A stretch of 64,000 bases of DNA from DATFDN01 sp963818885 (lineage in GTDB: Bacteria; Pseudomonadota; Alphaproteobacteria; Acetobacterales; Acetobacteraceae). Of this stretch, positions 9,099 to 16,950 are shown one piece after another. Numbering within the stretch: position 1 is the stretch's first letter; every line of letters starts with the position of its first letter. The DNA lies in assembly GCA_963818885.1 (NCBI GenBank), contig CAWFTP010000004.1, forward strand, positions 1 to 64,000, read 5' to 3'. The notes under the pieces were generated by a model. The model ran no database searches, was not told the DNA's origin, and was given only the letters and a program-made list of their open reading frames with translations. A program made the translations under genes and the position numbers.

Positions 9099-10573
9099 TG
9101 CGTCGCCTCGCCGTCCTCGCTTTTGCGCTCGGCTGCGCGGCCTGCACGGTCGGGCCAGACTACCAGCGCGCCAGCGCGCCGATGCCGGCGACCTACAAGG
9201 AGCTGAAAGGCGGGGAGCTGAAGGGCTGGCAGCTCGCGACGCCGCAGGACGCGGTCGATCGCGGACCGTGGTGGTCGATCTACCACGACCCGCTGCTCGA
9301 CTGGCTCGAGCGGCAGGTCAACGTCAGCAACCAGGCGATCAAGGAGTTCGAGGCCGAGTACCGCAACGCCGTCGCGCTCACGGCGGAGGCACGCGCGGGC
9401 CTCTTTCCCACCGTCGGGGTCAACGCCGGCGTCACCCGCCTCGGTGCCAATGGCAGCGCCAGCGGCAGCGGGCTGGGCAGCTCCGGCATCGGCAGCAAAC
9501 ACGGTTCGACGACAGGATCACTTGAGGGCACAGTCGATTGGACGCTCGACGTCTGGGGCCGCATCCGCCGCGAGGTGGAGAGCCAAGCCGCGGGGGCGCA
9601 GCTCAGCGCGGCCGACATCGCCAATGCCCGGCTGTCGGCACAGGCGACGCTCGCGATCGACTATTTCGACCTGCGCGCCGAGGATTCCTTGCAGGCATTG
9701 CTGCAGCAGACCGAGGCCGCCTTCCGGCGCGCCTTGCAGATCACCGTCAACCAGTACAACGCCGGCACCATCTCGCGCGGTGACGTGGTCACCGCGCAGG
9801 CCCAGCTGCAGGCGGTGGTCGCCCAGCTCGCCGGCGTCGGCGTGCTGCGCGCGCAGTTCGAGCATGCGATCGCCATGCTCATCGGCCGCCCGCCCGCCGA
9901 GCTCAGCATCCCGTTCTCGCCGCTGCCGCGGGACGTGCCGGTCATTCCGCCCTCGCTGCCCGCGACCTTGCTGCAGCGCCGTCCGGATATCGCCGCCGCC
10001 GAGCGCGCGATGCAGCAGGAAAACGCGCAGATCGGCGTCGCCGTCGCCGCCTACTATCCGACGATCTCGCTCTCCGCCCTCGGCGGCTTTGTCGGCAACC
10101 CGTTCGGCCAGTTCCTCGGTGCAGCCGACCGCATCTGGTCACTCGGCGCGGCGGCAAGCGAGCCTATCTTCGAGGGAGGTGCGCGCACGGCGGCGGTGTC
10201 GGCGGCGCGCGCCACCTACGACCAGTCGGTCGCGACCTATCGCCAGACCGTGCTCTCGGCGTTCCAGCAAGTGGAGGACGAGCTTGCCGCCCAACGCATC
10301 CTCGCCCAGCAGGCGGTCGGCCAGGCGGCCGCCGTCGCCGACGCACAGCGCGCGGTGGACGTAACGCTCAACGAATACCGCGCCGGCACCGTCGCCTACA
10401 CCAGCGTCATCACCGAGCAGGAGCAGCTGCTCACGGTGCAACAGGCGGCGCTCACGGTCCTGCAGAACCGCTTCGTCGCCAGCGCAACATTGATCGAGGC
10501 GCTGGGCGGCGGCTGGACAGCCGCGCAGCTGCCGCCGCTGTCGAGGATCGAGCACGTGCCGATCGGGGGGTAG
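9095..10573 (+). CDS. efflux outer-membrane lipoprotein, NodT/OprM family
   Basis: Outer-membrane channel for the MdtABC-type pump. The 492-residue protein starts with a lipoprotein signal: MMRRLAVLAFALGCAAC, with the lipidated Cys at residue 17 followed by TVGPDYQRA, the hallmark start of this family. GPWWSIYHDPLLDWLERQV follows, then two long helical-barrel repeats containing LDVWGRIRREVESQ and LQRRPDIAAAERAM, both diagnostic of the NodT family. The start ATG overlaps the mdtC stop, so the four genes form one translation-coupled operon encoding all three layers of the pump. Substrates cannot be told from the sequence. Confidence 0.94.
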   Translation: MMRRLAVLAFALGCAACTVGPDYQRASAPMPATYKELKGGELKGWQLATPQDAVDRGPWWSIYHDPLLDWLERQVNVSNQAIKEFEAEYRNAVALTAEARAGLFPTVGVNAGVTRLGANGSASGSGLGSSGIGSKHGSTTGSLEGTVDWTLDVWGRIRREVESQAAGAQLSAADIANARLSAQATLAIDYFDLRAEDSLQALLQQTEAAFRRALQITVNQYNAGTISRGDVVTAQAQLQAVVAQLAGVGVLRAQFEHAIAMLIGRPPAELSIPFSPLPRDVPVIPPSLPATLLQRRPDIAAAERAMQQENAQIGVAVAAYYPTISLSALGGFVGNPFGQFLGAADRIWSLGAAASEPIFEGGARTAAVSAARATYDQSVATYRQTVLSAFQQVEDELAAQRILAQQAVGQAAAVADAQRAVDVTLNEYRAGTVAYTSVITEQEQLLTVQQAALTVLQNRFVASATLIEALGGGWTAAQLPPLSRIEHVPIGG

Positions 10574-10582
10574 CGCCGCCCC

Positions 10583-11386
10583 CTATTCCGGATGATCGAG
10601 GAACGGGAACGGGCCCGGATAATCCTCCACATACGCGGTATGCGTGACGAAGCCGTGCTCTTTCGACCAGTGATGCAGCTGATAGGCCGGCGGCTCCAGC
10701 ACAAAGGCTGACGGTGCATCGGGGCGCAGATCGAGCTCCACCTGATGCGCGACCGAGGGCGCCATCGAGGCGATCGCGTGCGCGACCTGCGCCGTCACCG
10801 GCCGATGGTCGTGACCGCAGATGATGCGCTTCACCTGCTTGTGGCGCGCGATCAGCGCGGCGAACGCCTCGCGCCCCGAAAGCGCCATGCGGTCCATGTG
10901 CACGATGCCGCAAAGGAACGGCGGGTGGTGCATCGCGATCAGTGTCGGCTTGTCGGGCACCGCCGATAGCGTGCGATCCAGCCAGCCCATCCGCCGCTCG
11001 CACAACTCCCCATGCGGCGCGCCGGGCACATGGGTATCGAGCATGACGATGCGCACCGGGTAGTCCTCCAGGGCGTACTGGATGAACCCGTCCTCCTGGC
11101 GCAGATGCGGGAAATGCGCCGCCATCGTCTCGCGCCGGTCGTGATTGCCCGGCACCGCGAACACCGGCACCCGCAGATGGCGTCCCAGGATGCCGAGCAG
11201 CACCTTGTATTCGTCGGGATGCCCGCGCTCCGTCAGGTCCCCCGTCAGCAGCACGACATCGGGCAGCGGCCGGCGCGTCGCCACCGCGCGCACCGCGCGC
11301 TCGGTCAGCATGTTGGTCTCGACGACGCGGCTCGAGGCCGTGCCGCGCGGACGCACATGCAAATCGGTGAGCTGGGCGATCAGCAT
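10583..11386 (-). CDS. GpdQ/CpdA-like metallophosphoesterase
   Basis: Dinuclear-metal phosphodiesterase, 267 residues. The metal ligands of class III phosphodiesterases are all in place: D8 and H10 (LTDLH), D50 (TGDL), N81 and H82 (GNHD), H153-H154 (HHPP), H192 and H194 (GHDH). Their spacing closely matches that known for the glycerophosphodiesterase GpdQ, and the C-terminal YPGPFPFLD matches GpdQ-type tails, so hydrolysis of glycerophosphodiesters is as likely as of cyclic AMP. No signal peptide, so cytoplasmic. It lies downstream of a Ugp-type importer on the same strand, which supports the glycerophosphodiester reading. I start it at 11386 (MLIAQLTD); the in-frame sequence upstream is read-through from another gene. 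Substrate choice is inference. Confidence 0.85.
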   Translation of the reverse strand: MLIAQLTDLHVRPRGTASSRVVETNMLTERAVRAVATRRPLPDVVLLTGDLTERGHPDEYKVLLGILGRHLRVPVFAVPGNHDRRETMAAHFPHLRQEDGFIQYALEDYPVRIVMLDTHVPGAPHGELCERRMGWLDRTLSAVPDKPTLIAMHHPPFLCGIVHMDRMALSGREAFAALIARHKQVKRIICGHDHRPVTAQVAHAIASMAPSVAHQVELDLRPDAPSAFVLEPPAYQLHHWSKEHGFVTHTAYVEDYPGPFPFLDHPE

Positions 11387-11496
11387 GGCGCGCTCGCGCG
11401 GGCGCTGCGGCGCACAAGGCCGTGCAGCGAGATTATTCGCGGCGCGGGCCTTCTCGGACAGATCGTTGTACATTGGGCGTCTCGATCCAGCCAATC

Positions 11497-11968
11497 CTAT
11501 CTGTCGGGTATGGGCTCCCCATAGGGTCTGACAGGCGCCGGGGATACACAGCCGCCACTGAAACGATACAGGTCGCGAGGACCACACAGCTCGTCCTTGA
11601 GTTCGCCGAATTCGATCTCGAGTCTCTGCAACTCCTGCTCCTTCTTGTAGGCCTCCACAACGTCGCTGGCGCGGTCGGCTCTTTCCCGCCATTTCTCGAT
11701 TGATGACCTCCCGCTCCAACTCGGTCGCCTGTTGTCGCGCCGCCGCGAACGTCTCATTGAGGGCGAACAGCCTGGACCTGGCTTGCGCAAGTGCCTCTTC
11801 TTTGGCGGCACCACCCATCACACGAAGCTCGGCGGCGGAATCATACAACTTGTTCAGCGACCGGGACAGGAATGCAATAGTCTCCTCGAAAATTTGAAGG
11901 TTTGCGGCGGCCGCTGAAACCGCCGGGAACGCGACAACGATAAAGAAGGCGAGCGCGAGCTTTCGCAT
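11497..11968 (-). pseudogene. secreted coiled-coil protein, frameshifted
   Basis: I do not recognise a family. From the ATG at 11968 there is a clear signal peptide (MRKLALAFFIVVAFPAVSAA) and then a helical stretch with heptad-like spacing (RSLNKLYDSAAELRV, then ALAQARSRLFALNETFAAAR). Near 11710 the helical reading moves to the next frame (IEKWRERADRASDVVEAYK, then ELQRLEIEFGELKDEL) and stops at 11497. One extra base in the sequence explains this. Reassembled, it would be about 156 residues, periplasmic and mostly coiled coil. Base composition is a little less GC-rich than the neighbours. It sits between ugpB and the phosphodiesterase on the same strand. Confidence 0.5.
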
Positions 11969-12042
11969 GATGAAAGGCTTCCTAAATCGCCGACTCAAAC
12001 CAGCCGTCAGATTTGGAAGGCGAGGCGATCAGCATCGCGCGT

Positions 12043-13366
12043 TCACGCCGGCAGCTTGAGCGCTGTGCGCTCCAGGTACGGGCGCATCAGCGCGTCGGCA
12101 TCCTTCTGCGCCTGCGCCGCGCCCGCCTCCGGCTTGGTCCGCCCGTTCAGCACCGCCTGCACCTGATCCTCCATCGCCTTGCGCACCGCCACCGTCTTGT
12201 AAGTGGCAAACCAGCCGCGCCCCGCCTCATTCAGTTGCGCAAGCGCGACCGCGGCGGCCGGAGTCTTCGCTGAGGTATTCCTTCATCGCCGGCAAATCGT
12301 AGGCGGCGCGATTCGGCGCGAAATAGCCGGTGAAGCGCGCCCAGCTCCCGGCGATCTCCGGGCTCGTCAGCCACTTGATCAAGGTCCACGCCGCGTGCTG
12401 GCGCTCGGGCGAATTGCCGGTCGGGATGATCAGGCTGCCACCGCCGACGGGTGCCGCGTTCAGCACGTTGCGCGGCACGTAGGCGACCTTGAAGGGCTGC
12501 TTCATCCCCTCCTGAACGTAGCTGAGCGCGCCGGTCGAGAGCAGCATCATTCCCGCCCGGCCGGAGAAGAGCGCCGAGGTGCAGCCGTTCGCATCCAGCA
12601 CGCCCGGCGGCATCACCTTGTGCTTGTGCACGAGGTCGTCGATGAATTGCAGCGCGGCCACGGTAGATGGCTCGGTGTAGTAGACCTCGCCGCCATAGTC
12701 GGTGTTGTAGTACTGCCCGCCGTTCGACATCGCGAGCGTCGAGAACAGCCAGGCGCAATAGTCGTAGCTGTTCGGCCAGACGATCCCGGTGCGGCTGCCG
12801 TCGGGCTTTGCGATCTTGCGCGCCGCGTCGACCCATTCCGGCCAGGTCGCCGGCGGACGCGCGGGATCGAGTCCGGCCTGCTCGAACGCCTTCACGCTGT
12901 AGTAGAGCAGCGGGGTCGAGTTCTGGAACGGCACGCCATAGACGTGTCCCTGGTCGGTCGCGTTCAGCGCCAACGCCGGCCAGAATTGGTTCATGAAGGT
13001 CGTGGGCGTCTGCTTGTCGCGCGCGATCAGCGCATCGAGCGGGATCGCCGCCCCGTCGATCACATATTCACGGACGAAATTGGCCGACATGATCGCGCAG
13101 CCGGGCGGCTTGCCGGCGGCGATCGCGGCGCGCGTCTTCACGTTGGTGTCGTCATAGCTGCCGGTATAGACGGGGGTGACCGTCACGTCCTGCTGCTGGC
13201 CGTTGAACTGCTTGATCAGCCGCTGCATCTCGACCGCGAGCTTCCCTTGCACCGGGACGGGGAAGAACATCTCGATCGCAACCGGTGCGGCGGCGGCGCG
13301 CCGGGCGAGCCCGACGGCGGAGGCTGCGGCGGCGGCGCCCAATGCCGCGCGGCGGGTGATCTGCAT
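12043..13366 (-). pseudogene. ugpB: UgpB-like glycerol-3-phosphate ABC transporter binding protein, C-terminal frameshift
   Basis: Periplasmic solute-binding protein of a Ugp-type importer. The start at 13366 gives a Tat-type signal (MQITRRAALGAAAAASAVG). The body has the UgpB signature NSTPLLYYSVKAFEQAGLDP, followed by a TWPEW segment like that of E. coli UgpB, and later TGYFAPNRAAYDL. Near 12270 the frame is lost: the reading ends early as LSEDSGRRGRACATE (stop at 12227). The next frame gives the expected family end KTPAAAVALAQLNEAGRGWF through YLERTALKLPA, with its stop at 12043. One extra base accounts for this. The truncated form would lack about 60 residues of the C-terminal lobe. Permease genes lie just upstream. 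Family call is firm; whether it is really broken is not known. Confidence 0.85.
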
Positions 13367-13389
13367 GTCCGTCTCCCTATTCTTCAGTG

Positions 13390-13475
13390 TCATTGCGAAC
13401 CCCGCGCAGCGGGGTGAAGCAATCCCCCGCACACGTAGGCGGGAGATTGCTTCGTCGCTCCGCTCCTCGCAATGA
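13390..13475. repeat. REP-like palindromic repeat (TCATTGCGA family)
   Basis: Outer arms TCATTGCGA (13390) and TCGCAATGA (ending 13475) and inner arms GAAGCAATC and GATTGCTTC form a nested palindrome of 86 bases between ugpB and ugpE. When translated it gives the familiar spurious peptide CHCEERSDEAIS, seen in many proteobacterial intergenic repeats. It could stabilise or end the permease message. Confidence 0.8.
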
Positions 13476-13487
13476 CAACGGACAGGC

Positions 13488-14315
13488 CTACCCCTTAATT
13501 CCCGAGAACACGAAGGAGGAAGCGAAACGGCGCTGGAAGGCAAGGAAGGCGATCAGCAGCGGCGCCGCAACAAGGACCGTGCCTGCCGCGACCACGCCCC
13601 ACTCGCCGCCCGCCTCGGTGCCTGACGCGAAAGAGGCGAGACCAACCGTCAGCACCTGCTTGTCGGGCGAGGAGACCGCCATCAGCGGCCAGAGGAACTC
13701 GTTCCAGTGAAACGTCACGGACACGATGGCGAACGCGGTCAGGCTCGGGCGCGCGAGCGGCACCAGCACGTGGCGGATCAGCGCGAGCGGCCCGGCGCCG
13801 TCGAGCATCGCCGCTTCCTCGTAGTCGCGCGGAATGGCACGGAAAGCCTGGCGCATCAGGAACGTGCCAAAGGCGGAGGCGAAATAGGGCGCCATGATTC
13901 CGGGCAGCCGGTCATACAGGCCGAGCCCGACGATGGTGCGCAGATTGGGCGCGATCAGCAATGTCGGGACCAGCAGGAGCTGGAGGAGGAAGGCGGCGAA
14001 CAGTGCCTCCCGCCCCGGGAAACGCAGGCGCGCGAAGGCGTAGCCCGCCATCGTCGCCCCGACGACCTGCACCGCGAGGATGCCGCCGCAGACCAACGCG
14101 GTATTGATGTACCAGGTCGCGAAGTCGCCGCTGCTCCATGCCTCGGCGTAGTTGGCGAGCCCGAGCGGCGGGCGCAGCCAGAGCGTCGCGACATCCGTGG
14201 GCAGGCCGGGGCGAAAGGAGGCGACGGCCATCCACAGGAACGGCACCGCCCAGAGCAGCGCCGCCGCGCCGACCAGGATAAGCCCGAGCACGCGCGGGCC
14301 GCGCTCATGACGCAT
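13488..14315 (-). CDS. ugpE: UgpE-like ABC transporter permease
   Basis: Inner-membrane permease, 275 residues with six predicted membrane helices, of the MalG/UgpE family. The ATPase-contacting EAA loop is visible as DYEEAAMLDGAGPLALIRHV followed by LVPLARP. The N-terminal helix is LGLILVGAAALLWAVPFLW. The start overlaps the end of the UgpA-like gene by 11 bases, so the two permeases are co-translated. With UgpA- and UgpB-like genes it forms the transport part of a glycerol-3-phosphate or related importer. No UgpC-type ATPase gene is present in the window; a shared ATPase encoded elsewhere would be needed. Confidence 0.88.
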   Translation of the reverse strand: MRHERGPRVLGLILVGAAALLWAVPFLWMAVASFRPGLPTDVATLWLRPPLGLANYAEAWSSGDFATWYINTALVCGGILAVQVVGATMAGYAFARLRFPGREALFAAFLLQLLLVPTLLIAPNLRTIVGLGLYDRLPGIMAPYFASAFGTFLMRQAFRAIPRDYEEAAMLDGAGPLALIRHVLVPLARPSLTAFAIVSVTFHWNEFLWPLMAVSSPDKQVLTVGLASFASGTEAGGEWGVVAAGTVLVAAPLLIAFLAFQRRFASSFVFSGIKG

Positions 14316-15108
14316 GGTGCAGCCCCCGGTCCGTCGCCCGCAGCGAGCCCGCGGCCAGGATCATCAGCACCGCCACGCTCAGCACCGTCGCGGCGGCGGC
14401 GAGGCCGCGATCATGATTCTGCTCGGCCTGCTGGTAGATGTAGTAGAGCACGAGGTTGGTCGCGTCCGACGGACCGCCCTGCGTCATCGTCACCACGTGG
14501 TCGATCTGCGTCAGCGCGTTCACCATCGCGATCGGCAGCACGAAGCCGAACGTCGGGCCGAGCATCGGCACCGTGACATGGCGAAATCGCGCCCATGTGC
14601 GCGCGCCGTCGATCCGCGCCGCGTCCATCAAATCCGCCGGCACGGCGGCGAGACCGGCGAGGAAGAACAGCATGTAGTAGCCGGTGTCCTTCCACACCGT
14701 GATCGCGATGACCGACGGCAGGGTGAGCGACGGATTGCCCAGCCAGTTGGTCATGCCGAGCCCGAGCGGGGCGAGATAGGTGTCGAGCAGCCCCTCGCCC
14801 GGCAGCAGGACGAAGCTGAAAAGCGCCGCCGCGCCGACCAGCGGGATCATCAGCGGCAGCACGAACAGCGCGCGCAAGGCGAGCGTGACGCGGGTCGTCT
14901 CGCTCAGCACCACGGCGAAGAGCAGCGCCAGTACCACGGACGGCACGATCGTGCCGACCGCGTAGACGACGTTGTTGACGACCGCCTGGGTGAAATGCGC
15001 ATCGGCGAACAGCCGCGCATAGTTACCCCCCGTTCCGAGCGAGCCTTCCAGCACGTCGAGCAGCGGCCAGTAGGTGAACGCCAGCAGGAACAGAAGCGAC
15101 GGCGCCAA
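14305..15108 (-). CDS. ugpA: UgpA-like ABC transporter permease
   Basis: Inner-membrane permease of the MalF/UgpA family, about 267 residues. Membrane helices alternate with periplasmic loops, and the EAA loop reads DLMDAARIDGARTWARFRHV followed by TVPMLGP. The best start I can see is a TTG at 15108 (MAPSLLFLLAFTYWPL). The in-frame sequence upstream (RRRLLLLAAG) looks like the true N-terminus but runs into a palindromic repeat without an ATG, so the original start may have been overwritten by the repeat. It overlaps the UgpE-like gene. First gene of the transporter set on this strand. Confidence 0.82.
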   Translation of the reverse strand: MAPSLLFLLAFTYWPLLDVLEGSLGTGGNYARLFADAHFTQAVVNNVVYAVGTIVPSVVLALLFAVVLSETTRVTLALRALFVLPLMIPLVGAAALFSFVLLPGEGLLDTYLAPLGLGMTNWLGNPSLTLPSVIAITVWKDTGYYMLFFLAGLAAVPADLMDAARIDGARTWARFRHVTVPMLGPTFGFVLPIAMVNALTQIDHVVTMTQGGPSDATNLVLYYIYQQAEQNHDRGLAAAATVLSVAVLMILAAGSLRATDRGLHHAS

Positions 15109-15147
15109 CAGGCCGGCGGCGAGGAGGAGCAGCCGGCGCCTCTTCTT

Positions 15148-15260
15148 CCCCTCTCCCCCCGCATCGCGGGGGAGAGGCAGGGTGAGGGGGAATCGCGACC
15201 AGCGCGACCCTCACCCGGCTCGCTGCGCGAGGCCGACCTCTCCCGCGATGCGGGAGAGGT
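15148..15260. repeat. REP-like palindromes between ilvC and ugpA
   Basis: Two hairpins, CCTCTCCCCCCGCATCGCGG and onward (15149-) and ACCTCTCCCGCGATGCGGGA (15237-), flank a GGGTGAGGG...CCCTCACCC pair. The same building blocks occur at 16835-16942 and 62903-63006. The block abuts the N-terminus of the UgpA-like permease and may end the ilvC transcript. Confidence 0.75.
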
Positions 15261-15286
15261 GATCGCGGACGCTTCCGACGCCCGCC

Positions 15287-16306
15287 TCAGTTGCGCGACT
15301 TGTCGACCAGCGCGTTCTTGGAGATCCACGGCATCATCGCGCGCAGCTTCTCGCCGACCTGTTCGATCGGATGCTCGGATAGCCGCCGGCGCATCGCCTT
15401 GAAGCTCGACTGGTTGACCTTGTTCTCCAGCATCCAGTCGCGCGCGAAGCGGCCGGACTGGATGTCGGCCAGCACCCGCCTCATCTCCGCCTTCACGTCC
15501 GCGCTCACGATCCGCGGGCCGGAGACATACTCGCCGTATTCGGCGGTGTTGCTGATCGAGTAGTTCATGTTGGCGATGCCGCCCTCGTAGATCAGGTCGA
15601 CGATCAGCTTCACCTCGTGCAGGCACTCGAAATATGCCATCTCCGGCGCGTAGCCGGCCTCTACTAAGGTCTCGTAGCCGCCCTTGATCAGCTCCACGAG
15701 GCCGCCGCACAGCACCACCTGCTCGCCGAACAGATCGGTCTCGCACTCCTCCTTGAAGGTGGTCTCGATGATGCCGGCGCGCCCGCCGCCGATCGCCGAG
15801 GCATAGGATAGCGCGATCTCCAGCGCGTTGCCCGACGCGTCCTGCGCCACCGCGACCAGGCACGGCACGCCGCCGCCGCGCTGATACTCGCTGCGCACGG
15901 TATGGCCGGGACCCTTGGGCGCGATCATGAACACGTCGATGTCGGGGCGCGGATCGAGCAGGTTGAAGTGCACGTTCAGCCCATGCGCGAAAGCGAGCGC
16001 GGCACCCTCCTTCATGTTGGGGCCAAGCTTCTCGCGATAGAGGTCGCCCTGCCCCTCGTCGGGCGTCAGCACCATGACGACGTCGGCCCACTTGGCGCAC
16101 TCGGCCGGGTCCATCACCTTGAGCCCCGCCGCCTCCGCCTTGGCGACACCCGCGGAGCCCGGCCGCAACCCGACCGCGAGTTCCTTCACGCCGCTGTCCT
16201 TGAGGTTGTTGGCGTGGGCGTGCCCCTGGCTGCCATAGCCGATGATCGCCACGCGCTTGCCCTTGATCAGGTTCACGTCGGCATCGCGATCGTAATAGAC
16301 GCGCAT
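15287..16306 (-). CDS. ilvC: ketol-acid reductoisomerase (NADP+)
   Basis: Second enzyme of valine, leucine and isoleucine synthesis. It isomerises and reduces 2-acetolactate or 2-aceto-2-hydroxybutyrate with NADPH and Mg2+. The 339-residue class I protein starts MRVYYDRDADVNLIKGKRVA. The nucleotide site is GYGSQGHAHANNLKDSG and the acidic metal-binding helices contain DLFGEQVVLCGG and EVKLIVDLIYEGG. The C-terminal knotted domain carries ISNTAEYGEYVSGPRI. It follows ilvN by 15 bases and ilvB further upstream on the same strand, so the three probably form one operon. Confidence 0.97.
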   Translation of the reverse strand: MRVYYDRDADVNLIKGKRVAIIGYGSQGHAHANNLKDSGVKELAVGLRPGSAGVAKAEAAGLKVMDPAECAKWADVVMVLTPDEGQGDLYREKLGPNMKEGAALAFAHGLNVHFNLLDPRPDIDVFMIAPKGPGHTVRSEYQRGGGVPCLVAVAQDASGNALEIALSYASAIGGGRAGIIETTFKEECETDLFGEQVVLCGGLVELIKGGYETLVEAGYAPEMAYFECLHEVKLIVDLIYEGGIANMNYSISNTAEYGEYVSGPRIVSADVKAEMRRVLADIQSGRFARDWMLENKVNQSSFKAMRRRLSEHPIEQVGEKLRAMMPWISKNALVDKSRN

Positions 16307-16321
16307 GGTCGGTTCCTCCCC

Positions 16322-16831
16322 TCAGATCGTCCGCGTGCCGCGCGCTATAGCAGCAACGCCGGTGCGCGACACCTCGGCGAGCCCGAGCGGGCGCATCAGG
16401 TCGAGGAAGGCGTCGAGCTTGTCGGTGGCGCCGGTCATCTCGAAGACGAAGCTCCCGGTGGTGGCGTCGACCACGCGGGCGCGGAAGGCGTCGGCGAGGC
16501 GCAGCGCCTCGGCGCGGTGCTCGCCGCTGGCGATGACCTTGATCAGCGCCATCTCGCGCGCGACGTGCGGGCCCTCGCGCGTCAGGTCGGCGACGCGGTG
16601 CACCGGCACCAGCCGGTCGAGCTGCGCCTTGATCTGCTCGATCACCATCTCGGTGCCCGACGTGACGACATTGATGCGCGAGCGCCCGCGCGCGTCATCC
16701 ACCAACGCCACCGTCAGGCTGTCGATGTTGTAGCCGCGCCCGGAGAACAGGCCGATCACGCGCGCGAGCACACCTGACTCGTTGTCGACCAGTACGGAGA
16801 TGATGGCGGTGCGCTGGGTGGTGTCGGGCAT
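16322..16831 (-). CDS. ilvN: acetolactate synthase small (regulatory) subunit
   Basis: Regulatory subunit that binds valine and activates the catalytic subunit. The 169-residue protein opens with an ACT domain (AIISVLVDNESGVLARVIGL, then FSGRGYNIDSLTV) and has a second ACT-like C-terminal half (ATTGSFVFEMTGATDKLDAF). Length and order match the family. It lies between ilvB and ilvC and shares their strand. Confidence 0.96.
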   Translation of the reverse strand: MPDTTQRTAIISVLVDNESGVLARVIGLFSGRGYNIDSLTVALVDDARGRSRINVVTSGTEMVIEQIKAQLDRLVPVHRVADLTREGPHVAREMALIKVIASGEHRAEALRLADAFRARVVDATTGSFVFEMTGATDKLDAFLDLMRPLGLAEVSRTGVAAIARGTRTI

Positions 16832-16834
16832 CGA

Positions 16835-16942
16835 CCCTCACCCGCCCGCGCTTGCGCGCGTGCGACCTCTCCCGGAGGGAGAGGTCGACGCGTGTGTCAC
16901 CTCTCCCTCCGGGAGAGGTCGCCGCGAAGCGGCGGGTGAGGG
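16835..16942. repeat. REP-like palindromes between ilvB and ilvN
   Basis: CCCTCACCCG...CGGGTGAGGG forms the outer arms. Inside are two inverted units (CCTCTCCCGGAGGGAGAGG and CCTCTCCCTCCGGGAGAGG) plus the hairpins GCGCTTGCGCGC and CCGCGAAGCGG. It is the same family as the repeats at 15.15 and 62.9 kb. It lies inside the presumed ilv operon and may lower expression of the downstream genes. Confidence 0.8.
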
Positions 16943-16950
16943 TCGTGCCA

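Noticed and set aside
10583..11998. 471-codon minus-strand frame as a single secreted phosphodiesterase
   Set aside because: It is a frameshift read-through joining a coiled-coil secreted protein to the phosphodiesterase, whose real start is 11386.
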